Numbered from the stretch's first letter, positions 26,032-35,432 are shown. The stretch is DNA of 64,000 nucleotides from Rhodococcus sp. KBS0724 (GCF_005938745.2 NZ_VCBX02000001.1:1755501-1819500), one strand, 5' to 3'. Notes: generated by a model from the sequence alone, not told the origin. Numbers and translations: made by a program.

Positions 26032-26457
26032 GTGAATTCGTGGGATGAGGCTGCCGATGGAGTGATGGCATTGCCGTCGGGACGGCTGGTTCGGGGGCGG
26101 GGATTGCGCAACCCGCTACCGGTCGGACCGCTGCCCGAATTCGGGTTGTATGCGCAAGCGCGTCAACCGCCTTCCTTTTTGTGGGAAAGCCGATGGATAC
26201 GTTGGCACGACTTCTGGCTGCCACGTGACCGCTCCGAGTTTCGCAGTGCCTTGGAGGAACTCTTGCGGCGATCCGAAACGGAACTAGTGGAGATCGCGTG
26301 TGGGGGTGGATTCGGCCGTACCGGAACAGCGTTGGCTTGCCTGGCGGTGCTCGACGGCGTTGCCGCTGAGGGCGCGGTTGCCTATGTGCGCGAACACTAT
26401 TCTCGGCGGGCGGTGGAAACTCCGTGGCAGCGGCGGTTCGTGACTAAATTCGCGTGA
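26032..26457 (+). CDS. Protein-tyrosine-phosphatase-like protein
   Basis: A 141-residue protein with the cysteine-phosphatase loop C-x5-R-T-G (C-G-G-G-F-G-R-T-G, about residues 90-98) followed by a helical region. The His usually preceding the catalytic Cys is replaced by Ala, and the general-acid Asp may be in R-W-H-D-F-W (about 60). It is therefore either an atypical dual-specificity phosphatase or a phosphate-binding relative. GTG start at 26032 with AAGGAG 5 nt upstream is clear. It stands alone on the + strand between the secreted protein and the convergent permease. Confidence 0.75.
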   Translation: MNSWDEAADGVMALPSGRLVRGRGLRNPLPVGPLPEFGLYAQARQPPSFLWESRWIRWHDFWLPRDRSEFRSALEELLRRSETELVEIACGGGFGRTGTALACLAVLDGVAAEGAVAYVREHYSRRAVETPWQRRFVTKFA

Positions 26458-26469
26458 CTGGGGGAGGAG

Positions 26470-27861
26470 CTAACTTTTCGCTGCGAGAGCCTGGCTCTTA
26501 CGCCACCGCGAGTTTGCGTATCCGAGCGCGGCGATCACTGCAAAAAGGACCGCTGTCGAGATCAACTGATCCCGGGCGTCGTCGTCGAACAGCATGAGGA
26601 CAACAAAGGCTCCGAGCATCGCGAGAGTGGCGTAACTCAGGTACGGGAAGAGCCACATGCGGATGGTCAGTTTGCCTTCGGCTTCGAGTTGCTTACGCAG
26701 GCGAAGGTGGGAGACGACGATGAAGATCCAGATGACGAGCAAGGCAGCGCCGACTGCATTGAGCAGGATGCCGAGTAGGTCGTCGGGCAGAAGCCAGTTG
26801 AGCATGACGGAAACGAAGCCGAAGAACACGGACAGCAGTACCGCGTTGGTCGGAACTCCCGTGCGCGAGAGTTTGGCCATGAATGCGGGGCCGTCACCGC
26901 GTCGTGACAGGGAGAAGGCCATGCGTGAGGTGCCGTAGATGTTGGCGTTGAAGGCCGACAGCAAGGCAACAACCACAACAAGTTCCATGAAGCCGGCAAC
27001 ACCGGGGATGTTGGCCAAGTTGAGGACGGAGACAAAGGGACTTGTCTCGAGATCGGGGTCGTTCCACGGCAGGACCAACACCATGATCGAGATGGCGCCG
27101 ATGTAGAAGACGCTGATACGCCAGACCACGCTGCGGACAGCGAGGGCGATGGAACGTTCCGGGTTCTCGGATTCTGCCGCCGCGATGGTGACGATTTCGA
27201 TACCGCCGAACGCGAAGGCAACAACAAGAAGGCCGGCAGCGACGCCGGAGAATCCGTTGGGCATGAACCCGCCCTGGCCGAACAGATTCGAGGTTCCCAC
27301 CGGGTCCGTATCGGGAAGCAGGCCGAACACGAGCAGTACACCGATGATCAGGAAGCCGATAATGACGGTGACTTTGATTGCCGCGAACCAGAATTCGAAC
27401 TCACCGAAGTTGCTGACCTTGGCCAGGTTCACGACAGCAAAGAACACCACGAAGACAAGCGCGATCATCCATTGCGGAATCGACGGCAGCCATTCGTTGA
27501 CGATGGCCGACGCCCCGGTGATCTCGGCGCCCAGAACCATGATGAGCATGAACCAGTAGAGCCAGCCCATCACAAAACCGGCCCACTCGCCGATCCCCAG
27601 ACGCGCGTAGTGCGAGAACGAACCGCTGGCGGGAATTGCGGCGCCCATTTCACCGAGCATCCGCATCACGAACACGACGACCGCGCCCGCGATGATGTAA
27701 GAGATCAGGACCGCGGGACCGGCCGTCGCGATACCGACGCCCGTTCCGAGGAACAAACCTGCTCCGATGGCCGACCCCAGGCCCATCATCGTCAGATGGC
27801 GGACCTTGAGGCCTTTGCCGAGAGCGGTGGTCGTTTCTTCGGGGGCGTCGGTGTTATTCAT
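26470..27861 (-). CDS. APC-family amino acid permease
   Basis: The 463-residue integral membrane protein has about 12 transmembrane helices and the amino-acid-permease start G-L-G-S-A-I-G-A-G-L-F (about residues 27-37) with E-N-P-E-R-S-I near the middle, typical of the AAT/ProY-GabP group. It imports an amino acid with a proton; the substrate cannot be told from sequence. Its ATG shares one base with the dapD stop (TGATG), so it is translated downstream of dapD. This pairs DAP/lysine synthesis with an amino-acid transporter. Confidence 0.88.
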   Translation of the reverse strand: MNNTDAPEETTTALGKGLKVRHLTMMGLGSAIGAGLFLGTGVGIATAGPAVLISYIIAGAVVVFVMRMLGEMGAAIPASGSFSHYARLGIGEWAGFVMGWLYWFMLIMVLGAEITGASAIVNEWLPSIPQWMIALVFVVFFAVVNLAKVSNFGEFEFWFAAIKVTVIIGFLIIGVLLVFGLLPDTDPVGTSNLFGQGGFMPNGFSGVAAGLLVVAFAFGGIEIVTIAAAESENPERSIALAVRSVVWRISVFYIGAISIMVLVLPWNDPDLETSPFVSVLNLANIPGVAGFMELVVVVALLSAFNANIYGTSRMAFSLSRRGDGPAFMAKLSRTGVPTNAVLLSVFFGFVSVMLNWLLPDDLLGILLNAVGAALLVIWIFIVVSHLRLRKQLEAEGKLTIRMWLFPYLSYATLAMLGAFVVLMLFDDDARDQLISTAVLFAVIAALGYANSRWRKSQALAAKS

Positions 27862-28814
27862 CAGTCGTTGGCGTGAAGTGCAGCATTCAGTTCGACGCCA
27901 GTGCCCTTCCACGGCACGACCTCGACGGCACCCGAAACCGAGTTGCGACGGAACAGCAGGTTGGACTTGCCGCTTAGTGCCAATGCCTTGACGACGGTTC
28001 CGTCCGGTCCGGTGACCTTGGTGCCGGCGGTGACGTACAGACCGGCTTCGAGGACGCAGTCGTCGCCGAGGGAGATACCGAGTCCGGCGTTGGCGCCGAG
28101 TAGGCAACGCTTGCCGACTGAGATCGTTTCCTTGCCGCCACCGGACAGCGTGCCCATGATGGACGCGCCGCCACCCACGTCGGAACCGTCGTCGACGACG
28201 ACGCCGGCGGAGATACGGCCCTCGACCATGGAGTTACCGAGTGTGCCGGCGTTGAAGTTCACGAAGCCCTCGTGCATGACAGTGGTACCGGAGGCGAGGT
28301 GTGCGCCAAGGCGGACACGGTCGGCGTCGGCGATACGGACTCCAGAGGGGACGACGTAGTCGACCATGCGGGGGAACTTGTCGACGCTGAAGACGGTGAC
28401 AACGCCGCGGATACGCAGACGTGAGCGGACCTGCTCGAAGCCTTCGACGGCACACGGGCCGAAGTTGGTCCAGACGACGTTGGCGAGGAGGCCGAACTGT
28501 CCGTCGAGGTTGACGCCGTGCGGTGCGACGAGGCGATGGGAAAGGAGGTGAAGGCGCAGGTAGACGTCGTAGGCGTCGACCGGGGCCTTGGAAAGGTCGG
28601 CGATGGTGGTGCGGACGATGACCTGCGAAACCTCGCGTGCCTCGTCGGTTCCGGCCAGCAGCGCGAGGTCGGAGGGAATGTCTGTTCCCTCGACGTTCTC
28701 GGTACCGGTCGTCTCGAATGTTCCCAGCTCGGGTGCGGGGAACCAGGTGTCGAGGACGGTGCCGTCCGCGGTCACGTTGGCGATACCTACTGCTGATGCT
28801 CCGTGTGCGCTCAC
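27861..28814 (-). CDS. dapD: Tetrahydrodipicolinate N-succinyltransferase
   Basis: The 317-residue protein matches the actinobacterial DapD length and shows the left-handed beta-helix hexapeptide region (about 165-290, G-x-x-V-x-x-G-A-x-I type). It succinylates tetrahydrodipicolinate from succinyl-CoA, first step of the succinylase branch to meso-DAP. The frame is open upstream, but the GTG at 28814 lies 8 nt after a TAATCT -10, so the mRNA is likely leaderless. It is divergent from dapE and followed by the permease. Confidence 0.94.
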   Translation of the reverse strand: MSAHGASAVGIANVTADGTVLDTWFPAPELGTFETTGTENVEGTDIPSDLALLAGTDEAREVSQVIVRTTIADLSKAPVDAYDVYLRLHLLSHRLVAPHGVNLDGQFGLLANVVWTNFGPCAVEGFEQVRSRLRIRGVVTVFSVDKFPRMVDYVVPSGVRIADADRVRLGAHLASGTTVMHEGFVNFNAGTLGNSMVEGRISAGVVVDDGSDVGGGASIMGTLSGGGKETISVGKRCLLGANAGLGISLGDDCVLEAGLYVTAGTKVTGPDGTVVKALALSGKSNLLFRRNSVSGAVEVVPWKGTGVELNAALHAND

Positions 28815-28863
28815 AGGACTAGAGATTACTGGGTGCGCTGGCTGCGGGCTTAGGCTGGTGGCC
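28815..28863. promoter_or_regulatory. Divergent leaderless promoters of dapD and dapE
   Basis: On the + strand TAGGCT (28851-28856) lies 7 nt before the dapE GTG. On the - strand TAATCT (28828-28823) lies 8 nt before the dapD GTG. Both genes thus appear to be transcribed leaderless from a 49-bp shared region, and the two -10 boxes are only about 22 bp apart. Neither has an obvious -35. Confidence 0.55.
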
Positions 28864-29934
28864 GTGAGCATCCTCGATCTTGCCTCCGACCCCATCGATC
28901 TGACGGCCGCTCTGGTCGACATTCCCAGCGTCTCCCACGACGAATCCGCCATCGCGGACGCCGTCGAGGTGGCGTTGCGGGAGCAGACCAGCGGCTTCGA
29001 GATCATCCGCAACGGCAATGCGGTTCTGGCTCGGACATCGCGCGGATTTCCGAGCCGGGTGATGCTCGCCGGTCATCTCGACACAGTTCCGATTGCGGAC
29101 AACGTTCCGTCTCGCCGTGAAGGTGACATCTTGCACGGGTGTGGCACGGTGGACATGAAATCCGGCGACGCGGTGTTCCTGCATCTTGCAGCGACCATCG
29201 AGAATTTGGCCCACGACCTGACGCTGGTGTTCTACGACTGCGAGGAAATCGCCGCCGCCTACAACGGGCTCGGCCGGATCGAACGCGAGATCCCTGAGTG
29301 GCTCGCCGCTGACGTCGCGATTCTGGGCGAGCCGACGGCCGGGTTCATCGAAGCCGGGTGCCAGGGAACGATGCGTGTGCGCTTGACCGCGTCGGGCACT
29401 CGGGCGCATTCAGCCCGGTCCTGGCTGGGGGACAACGCGATTCACAAGTTCGGCACCGCGTTGGAGCGGATGTCGGCCTATGCGCCGCGCTCGGTGGATA
29501 TAGACGGTTGTGTCTACCGCGAGGGGCTTTCGGCGGTGCGGATCTCCGGCGGTGTCGCCGGGAACGTCGTGCCGGACGCCGCCGAGATGGACGTCAACTT
29601 TCGGTTCGCACCGGATCGCAGTGAGGCGCAGGCCGTGGCTCACGTCCGCGAAGTATTCGACGGTTTGAACCTCGGGTTCGAGGTCACCGACTCCTCGCCC
29701 GGCGCTCTGCCCGGCCTGGCGAACCCGTCGGCCGCCGCCTTGATCGAGGCTGCGGGTGGACAGTTCCGGGCCAAGTACGGTTGGACCGATGTGTCCAGAT
29801 TCTCGGCTCTCGGTATTCCCGCGGTAAATTACGGCCCCGGCGATCCGAACCTTGCGCACAAGCGCGACGAGCACGTTCCCGTGCAGCAGATCACCGACGT
29901 CGCGGCCGTGCTGAGAAAGTATTTGTCGGCCTGA
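28864..29934 (+). CDS. dapE: Succinyl-diaminopimelate desuccinylase
   Basis: The 356-residue M20 zinc peptidase has metal motifs G-H-L-D-T-V-P (about 61-67), D-M-K-S-G (about 97), E-E for the general base/metal (about 125) and a C-terminal H near residue 335. DapE hydrolyses N-succinyl-LL-DAP to LL-DAP and succinate. The first GTG after the TAGGCT -10 is chosen; another in-frame GTG is 6 nt earlier. It corresponds to Rv1202, beside dapD as in M. tuberculosis. Confidence 0.94.
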   Translation: MSILDLASDPIDLTAALVDIPSVSHDESAIADAVEVALREQTSGFEIIRNGNAVLARTSRGFPSRVMLAGHLDTVPIADNVPSRREGDILHGCGTVDMKSGDAVFLHLAATIENLAHDLTLVFYDCEEIAAAYNGLGRIEREIPEWLAADVAILGEPTAGFIEAGCQGTMRVRLTASGTRAHSARSWLGDNAIHKFGTALERMSAYAPRSVDIDGCVYREGLSAVRISGGVAGNVVPDAAEMDVNFRFAPDRSEAQAVAHVREVFDGLNLGFEVTDSSPGALPGLANPSAAALIEAAGGQFRAKYGWTDVSRFSALGIPAVNYGPGDPNLAHKRDEHVPVQQITDVAAVLRKYLSA

Positions 29935-29938
29935 CCGT

Positions 29939-29951
29939 TAGCCTTGCGTGC
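29939..29951 (+). promoter_or_regulatory. -10 hexamer for a leaderless LOG transcript
   Basis: TAGCCT (29939-29944) is 7 nt before the ATG of the first LOG gene and directly follows the dapE stop; no SD is seen. Confidence 0.45.
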
Positions 29952-30755
29952 ATGGCACCAGAGAAGAATTCGGCTTCCAAGAAGCAGAGCTCGTCGATCA
30001 AGCACCGCGGGCCCGTTCAGCTTCGACGCAAGCGCAAGGACGAGAAAACCACCACGGATCAGCGTCTGCTCGACAAGCGTGGCCCGACAGATTGGGTCCA
30101 CACCGATCCGTGGCGTGTGCTGCGTATCCAGAGCGAATTCATCGAAGGTTTCGGCGCGCTCGCCGAGGTCCCCCGTGCGGTGACGGTGTTCGGTTCGGCC
30201 CGCACCGCGCTCGACCATCCCGAGTACCAGGCAGGCCGTGAGCTTGGCACGGCGCTGGCTGAAGCCGGGTATGCCGTCATCACCGGTGGCGGGCCGGGAG
30301 TCATGGAAGCTGCCAACCGCGGTTGCAGCGAGGCCGGCGGATACTCGATCGGACTCGGCATCGAGTTGCCGTTCGAGCAGGGGCTGAACGAGTGGGTCGA
30401 CCTCGGTATCAACTTCCGCTACTTCTTTGCGCGCAAGACGATGTTCGTGAAGTACTCGCAGGCCTTCATCTGTCTGCCCGGCGGGTTCGGAACTCTGGAC
30501 GAATTGTTCGAAGCTCTCACGTTGGTGCAGACCCACAAGGTGACGCGCTTCCCGATTGTCCTGTTCGGTACCGAGTACTGGTCCGGATTGGTCGACTGGA
30601 TTCGCAATACCCTCGAGCGCGACGGAAAGATTTCCGCGGGCGATGTGAATCTGCTGCACGTCACGGACAGCGTGGAAGAAGCAGTCCGAATTGTCCTCGA
30701 TGCCGACAAGGGCATCGACGAGGCTGCCGATCTGGGGAAAGAAGAAGAATGGTGA
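29952..30755 (+). CDS. LOG-family nucleotide 5'-monophosphate phosphoribohydrolase (long form)
   Basis: The 267-residue protein has a basic, Lys/Arg-rich N-terminus (first 45 residues) followed by the LOG/Rossmann domain with G-G-G-P-G-V-M-E (about 113-120) and the catalytic P-G-G-F-G-T-x-x-E (about 176-184). LOG enzymes release adenine or cytokinin-type bases from nucleoside monophosphates; many bacterial members are generic nucleotide hydrolases, formerly annotated as lysine decarboxylases. It overlaps the next LOG gene by 7 bp, so a tandem LOG pair is co-translated. Confidence 0.9.
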   Translation: MAPEKNSASKKQSSSIKHRGPVQLRRKRKDEKTTTDQRLLDKRGPTDWVHTDPWRVLRIQSEFIEGFGALAEVPRAVTVFGSARTALDHPEYQAGRELGTALAEAGYAVITGGGPGVMEAANRGCSEAGGYSIGLGIELPFEQGLNEWVDLGINFRYFFARKTMFVKYSQAFICLPGGFGTLDELFEALTLVQTHKVTRFPIVLFGTEYWSGLVDWIRNTLERDGKISAGDVNLLHVTDSVEEAVRIVLDADKGIDEAADLGKEEEW

Positions 30756-31306
30756 CTGATTCCGACAAGAAGTATTCGATCTGCGTCTACTGTGCGTCGG
30801 GTCCGGTGGACGAGTCGTTCCTGGCCTTGGCTGCCGAGGTGGGCACCGCGATCGGTCGACGCGGGTGGCAGTTGGTATCGGGCGGCGGCAACGTCTCGAT
30901 GATGGGTGCTGTCGCGGAATCGGCTCGGGCTGCCGGTGCGTGGACCGTGGGCGTCATTCCGAAGGCTTTGGTGCACAAGGAAGTTGCAGACGTCGACGCC
31001 GACGAGTTGATCGTCACCGACACGATGCGTCAGCGCAAGCAGTTGATGGAGGATCACGCGGACGCGTTCATCACCTTGCCCGGCGGTATCGGGACGTTGG
31101 AAGAGCTGTTCGAGACGTGGACCGCCGGCTACCTCGGGATGCACAGCAAGCCTGTGGTCCTGCTTGATCCGGTGGGGCATTACACCGGACTGCTCGAATG
31201 GTTGGACAAATTGGACGGCACGGGGTTTGTCGGCCGTAAAGCGCTGGACACGTTGCTGGTCAGGACTGACATCGAGGCTGCTCTCGACGCTTGTGTCGGG
31301 CCCTGA
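30749..31306 (+). CDS. LOG-family phosphoribohydrolase (short form)
   Basis: A 185-residue protein with S-G-G-G-N-x-x-M-M-G and P-G-G-I-G-T-L-E-E, the complete LOG active site. It is the counterpart of Rv1205, which in M. tuberculosis produces cytokinins whose breakdown affects nitric-oxide sensitivity. Length and layout are typical of the short, Rv1205-type group. The ATG/GTG start overlaps the first LOG gene. A 12-bp-stem hairpin follows the stop. Confidence 0.92.
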   Translation: MVTDSDKKYSICVYCASGPVDESFLALAAEVGTAIGRRGWQLVSGGGNVSMMGAVAESARAAGAWTVGVIPKALVHKEVADVDADELIVTDTMRQRKQLMEDHADAFITLPGGIGTLEELFETWTAGYLGMHSKPVVLLDPVGHYTGLLEWLDKLDGTGFVGRKALDTLLVRTDIEAALDACVGP

Positions 31307-31319
31307 AGAAGTGCGTGAC

Positions 31320-31349
31320 GGGCTACCTTACTGCGAGGTAAGGTAGCCC
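31320..31349. terminator. Perfect 12-bp stem hairpin after the LOG pair
   Basis: GGGCTACCTTAC and its exact reverse complement flank a 6-nt loop, 14 bp after the LOG stop and 42 bp before fadD6. No T-tract follows, as is common for actinobacterial terminators; a dimeric-repressor operator for fadD6 is the alternative. Confidence 0.6.
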
Positions 31350-31390
31350 GGGGGTGGCCGTCGAGTCGCCGGATACGTGATTGGGGAGAC

Positions 31391-33163
31391 ATGAGTTCGG
31401 AAGCACGCGACAAGATTGGCCTGCTGGATCTCGCGGCAAAGTTGCCGTCGATGATCACCGAGGTACCGATCCTCCTCAAAGGCGCATCTGGCCTGCTGCG
31501 CAAGCCGTCGGCGGCGATGTCCATCGGCCTGATTCTCCAGCAGAACGCCGCAGCGCATCCGACGCGTCCGTTCATCCGGTTCGAGGGCCACGCAACGAGT
31601 TACGGTGACGCCAACGAGCAGGTCAACCGATATGCGGATGTGTTGCGCACGCGCGGGGCTCAACGCGGAGACGTCGTGGCGATCCTCGGCAAGAACACTC
31701 CGGAGTCGCTGCTCATTGCATTAGCCGCCGTCAAGCTCGGCGCGGCCGCGGGAATGCTGAACTACAACCAGCGTGATGATGTTCTCGCACACAGCCTTAC
31801 ACTTCTCGGCGCCCGGGTGCTTGTCGTGGCCGACGAGAGCGAAGAAGCGCTCGAATCATTGCCGGACGGTTTTGCCGGACCGCAACAACTTCTGGTCAGC
31901 GAACTCGACGAGCTGGCAAAAACAGCCGACGCCACAAATCCGGCAGTGACGGCCGAGATCCTTGCCAAGGAAAAAGCGTTCTACATTTTCACCTCGGGTA
32001 CTACCGGAATGCCCAAGGCCAGCTTGATGACTCACTTCCGCTGGCTCAAGTCCATGTCCGGTCTCGGACTCATGGGCGTTCGTTTACGCCCGTCCGACAC
32101 GCTGTACTGCTGCTTGCCGCTCTATCACAACAATGCTTTGACGGTGTCGCTGTCGTCGGTATTGGCTTCGGGTGCAACGCTTGCCATCGGCCGACAGTTC
32201 TCGGCATCGCGATTCTGGGACGATATCGCGCTCAACAAAGCGACGGCCTTCACCTACATCGGCGAATTGTGCCGGTACCTGCTCAATCAGCCCGAGAAGC
32301 CCACCGACCGTGACAATTCCGTTCAACTCATGGTCGGGAACGGGTTGCGGCCGGAAATCTGGAAGGAATTCACAGAGCGTTTCGGTATCGCGCGAGTCGC
32401 CGAGTTCTACGGCGCCAGCGAATGCAACATCGCCTTCGTCAACGCACTCAACGTTGATCGGACCGCCGGAATCTGCCCGTTGCCGCATGCCGTCGTCGAA
32501 TTCGACGAGGAAACCGGAAAAGCATTGCGTGGTCCGAACGGACGGTTGCGCACCGTGCCGACGGGGTCCGTCGGACTGCTGCTCTCCAAGATCACCGACC
32601 GAGCGCCCTTCGACGGATACACCGATGAAGCCGCGACCAACAGCAAACTGGTGCGGGGTGGTTTCAAGGACGGTGACACCTGGTTCGACACCGGCGACCT
32701 CGTGCGGAAGCAGGGGTGGAGCCACGTGGCTTTTGTCGATCGACTCGGTGACACTTTCCGATGGAAGGGCGAGAACGTCGCGACCACCGAGGTGGAGGGT
32801 GCGCTCAGTTCACATCCGGCGATCGAGGAAGCCGTCGTCTACGGCGTCGAGATCCCGGGTACCGATGGGCGCGCGGGAATGGCGGCCGTGACATTGCACG
32901 ACGGTCACACCTTCGACGGCAGTGACATCGCCGCCCATCTTTACGGAAAGCTCCCCAGCTACGCCGTGCCGCTGTTCGTTCGGATCGTCGATTCCCTCGA
33001 ACACACCAGCACGTTCAAATCTCGCAAGGTGGAACTGCGCAACGACGGATACGACGTCGGCGCAGACACCCTGCATGTCCTTGCCGGTCGCGAGAGCGGG
33101 TACAGCGATTCGTACGACGGTTACGTCGACGAGGTAGCCGCAGGCTCGGCACCCAAGGGCTAG
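31391..33163 (+). CDS. fadD6: Long-chain fatty acyl-CoA synthetase FadD6 (FATP type)
   Basis: This 590-residue ANL enzyme has F-T-S-G-T-T-G-M-P-K-A (about 197-207), the Y-G-A-S-E motif and F-R-W-K-G-E-N, which together identify the FATP/very-long-chain acyl-CoA synthetase branch (Rv1206, FadD6). It activates fatty acids to acyl-CoA, probably at the membrane. Conserved synteny LOG-fadD6-folP2-gpgS supports the name. It starts at ATG 31391 after GGGGAGAC. Confidence 0.92.
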   Translation: MSSEARDKIGLLDLAAKLPSMITEVPILLKGASGLLRKPSAAMSIGLILQQNAAAHPTRPFIRFEGHATSYGDANEQVNRYADVLRTRGAQRGDVVAILGKNTPESLLIALAAVKLGAAAGMLNYNQRDDVLAHSLTLLGARVLVVADESEEALESLPDGFAGPQQLLVSELDELAKTADATNPAVTAEILAKEKAFYIFTSGTTGMPKASLMTHFRWLKSMSGLGLMGVRLRPSDTLYCCLPLYHNNALTVSLSSVLASGATLAIGRQFSASRFWDDIALNKATAFTYIGELCRYLLNQPEKPTDRDNSVQLMVGNGLRPEIWKEFTERFGIARVAEFYGASECNIAFVNALNVDRTAGICPLPHAVVEFDEETGKALRGPNGRLRTVPTGSVGLLLSKITDRAPFDGYTDEAATNSKLVRGGFKDGDTWFDTGDLVRKQGWSHVAFVDRLGDTFRWKGENVATTEVEGALSSHPAIEEAVVYGVEIPGTDGRAGMAAVTLHDGHTFDGSDIAAHLYGKLPSYAVPLFVRIVDSLEHTSTFKSRKVELRNDGYDVGADTLHVLAGRESGYSDSYDGYVDEVAAGSAPKG

Positions 33164-33184
33164 ACCGCGTTCCGTCATGCCAGT

Positions 33185-34093
33185 ATGAATGGCATGTCTT
33201 CATTGGCCGGTTCATCCGCGCAGCCAGATCCGGCGCCCACACTCTGTGGACGACCGGTGGCGGTCGACCGTGCATTGGTCATGGCGATCGTCAACCGAAC
33301 ACCCGACTCGTTCTACGACAAAGGTGCGACGTTCTCTGATTCCGCCGCGATGGCCGCGGTGGATCGGGCGGTCGACGAAGGCGCTGATCTGGTGGATATC
33401 GGGGGAGTGAAGGCAGGCCCCGGCGATCTGGTCGACACCGATGAGGAGATCAGGCGCGTCATTCCCTTCGTCGCGGCGATCCGCGACAAGTTCCCGGATC
33501 TGTTGATCAGCATCGACACGTGGCGTAGCGACGTCGCCCGGCTCGCGCGTAAGGAAGGTGCCGATCTGATCAACGACACTTGGGCGGGCGCCGATCCGGA
33601 ACTGGTGATGGTCGCCGCCGAAACCGGAGCGGGCATCGTGTGCTCACACACCGGCGGAGCGGTGCCGCGGACGCGTCCGCACCGCGTCAGATACACCGAT
33701 GTTGTTGCCGACGTGGTGAACGAGGTTGTCACGGCCGCCGAAAGGGCCCTTGCCTTGGGAGTGCCACGCGACGCGATTCTGGTCGATCCGACCCACGATT
33801 TCGGCAAGAACACCTTTCACGGGCTCGAGTTGTTGCGAAAAGTGGACATTCTTGTAAACACCGGGTGGCCAGTGCTGATGGCGCTGAGCAATAAGGACTT
33901 TATCGGGGAGACTCTGGGGGTAGAGCTTTCCGAGAGGCTGGAGGGAACATTGGCAGCGACAGCAATGGCCGCGGCGGGCGGTGCCCGAGTGTTCCGGGTG
34001 CACGAGGTGGCATCTACGCGCCGGGTGGTCGACATGGTTGCGGCAATTCAGGGCCGACGCGCCCCTGTCCGAACAGTTCGGGGGCTGGCATGA
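33185..34093 (+). CDS. folP2: Dihydropteroate-synthase-like protein FolP2
   Basis: The 302-residue protein has the pterin-binding TIM barrel with N-R-T-P-D-S-F (about 37-43) and V-D-I-G-G, but the pterin-site block reads D-P-T-H-D-F-G-K. It is the second DHPS copy, corresponding to Rv1207; published work on the mycobacterial protein found no DHPS activity, so the true reaction is uncertain. Two ATGs are possible (33185, 33194). The stop overlaps gpgS by 4 bp, tying it to methylglucose lipopolysaccharide synthesis. Confidence 0.9.
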   Translation: MNGMSSLAGSSAQPDPAPTLCGRPVAVDRALVMAIVNRTPDSFYDKGATFSDSAAMAAVDRAVDEGADLVDIGGVKAGPGDLVDTDEEIRRVIPFVAAIRDKFPDLLISIDTWRSDVARLARKEGADLINDTWAGADPELVMVAAETGAGIVCSHTGGAVPRTRPHRVRYTDVVADVVNEVVTAAERALALGVPRDAILVDPTHDFGKNTFHGLELLRKVDILVNTGWPVLMALSNKDFIGETLGVELSERLEGTLAATAMAAAGGARVFRVHEVASTRRVVDMVAAIQGRRAPVRTVRGLA

Positions 34094-35031
34094 GCATTAT
34101 CGGCACTGGTTCCACGCGCACGTGGTCCGAAGCCAACAGTTGGGATCACCCCAGTTGGACGGTCGAGGAACTCGAACGGGCCAAAGCGGGCCGCACCGTC
34201 TCGGTGGTGCTTCCGGCGCTCAACGAGGAGGAGACCGTCGCCTCGGTGGTCGACACCATTCATCCGTTGCTCGGCGGATTGGTGGACGAACTTGTGGTCC
34301 TTGATTCGGGATCCACCGACCGCACCGCGAAACGGGCACGGGCCGCCGGCGCGCGGGTGATCAGCCGCGAGGCCGCCGTGCCGTCACTTCCACCGGCAGC
34401 CGGCAAAGGTGAAGTGCTGTGGCGCTCGATCGCGGCCACCACCGGTGACCTGATCGCGTTCGTGGATTCCGATCTCATCAACCCGGACCCGGCGTTTGTT
34501 CCGAAGCTGCTCGGCCCATTGCTGACCGTCGACGGTATTCACCTGGTGAAGGGGTACTACCGGCGTCCGCTGCGCGTCAGCGGGACGGAGGACGCCAACG
34601 GCGGCGGGCGGGTCACCGAGTTGGTGGCGCGGCCCATGCTGGCGGCCCTGCGACCCGAACTCACGGCCGTTCTGCAGCCGCTGGGCGGTGAGTACGCCGG
34701 CACCCGGGAGTTGCTCTCCGCCGTGCCGTTTGCACCCGGCTACGGAGTCGAGATCGGGCTGTTGCTCGATACCTACGACACCTTGGGGCTCAGTGCGATC
34801 GGCCAAGTCAATCTCGGGGTCCGGAAGCACCGCAATCGGCCGCTTGCCGATCTGGGCGTGATGAGCCGGCAGATCATCGGGACGATGCTGCGGCGCTGTG
34901 GCATCGAGGATTCCGGCGCCGGGTTGACGCAGTTCCTGGTCGAGGGCGATTCGTTTGCACCGGCCACCACCGAGGTGTCGCTGCTCGACCGTCCGCCGAT
35001 GAATTCGATTATCCGCAGCGCGGGGGTCTGA
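34090..35031 (+). CDS. gpgS: Glucosyl-3-phosphoglycerate synthase
   Basis: The 313-residue GT-A (GT81) glycosyltransferase has the nucleotide-binding P-A-L-N-E-E segment (about 43-48), D-S-G-S-T-D-R-T, the DxD-type V-D-S-D-L (about 125-129) and G-G-E-Y-A-G-T. GpgS transfers glucose from NDP-glucose to 3-phosphoglycerate, the first step of the methylglucose lipopolysaccharide of mycobacteria and relatives. ATGA overlap with folP2. Confidence 0.95.
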   Translation: MSIIGTGSTRTWSEANSWDHPSWTVEELERAKAGRTVSVVLPALNEEETVASVVDTIHPLLGGLVDELVVLDSGSTDRTAKRARAAGARVISREAAVPSLPPAAGKGEVLWRSIAATTGDLIAFVDSDLINPDPAFVPKLLGPLLTVDGIHLVKGYYRRPLRVSGTEDANGGGRVTELVARPMLAALRPELTAVLQPLGGEYAGTRELLSAVPFAPGYGVEIGLLLDTYDTLGLSAIGQVNLGVRKHRNRPLADLGVMSRQIIGTMLRRCGIEDSGAGLTQFLVEGDSFAPATTEVSLLDRPPMNSIIRSAGV

Positions 35032-35063
35032 CCGCAGCGGAACGTGTATGGGAGTATCGGGGC

Positions 35064-35432
35064 ATGTTGACGATCCTCCTGTACCTGATTGTCATGGCGC
35101 TTGTCGGCGGGATGATTTTCCTTGCCGCGAGTGCAGTATTCGAGCGCTCGGAAGAACTGCCGCCGCTTCCGCCCGGCACCACAGCGGCAGTGCTTCCCGC
35201 GGAAGGTGTGACAAGCGCCGACGTCGACGCATTGCGATTTCAGCAGGTTCTGCGCGGGTACAAGGCGAGTGAAGTGGATTGGGCCCTGCACCGGCTCGGA
35301 ATGGAAATCGACTCTCTCCGTGCGCAATTGGAAGCGCGATCCGAAGCTGCCCCAGAAGTTGAGGATCCGGAGGCGGCGACCGTGAATGATCCGGAGGCGG
35401 CGGCCGTGAGTGAGCGCCCGGACGATGTCTGA
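35064..35432 (+). CDS. Membrane protein with DivIVA-like motif (Rv1209-like)
   Basis: The 122-residue protein has an N-terminal transmembrane helix (residues 2-24), a Pro-rich linker and a DivIVA-type segment F-Q-x-V-L-R-G-Y-K-A-S-E-V-D-W-A-L-x-R-L (about 58-80), then an acidic tail with two near-identical D-P-E-A-A repeats. DivIVA-domain proteins mark curved membrane or the division/pole site. It lies between gpgS and tag as Rv1209 does. Its 3' end overlaps tag by 8 bp. Confidence 0.82.
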   Translation: MLTILLYLIVMALVGGMIFLAASAVFERSEELPPLPPGTTAAVLPAEGVTSADVDALRFQQVLRGYKASEVDWALHRLGMEIDSLRAQLEARSEAAPEVEDPEAATVNDPEAAAVSERPDDV

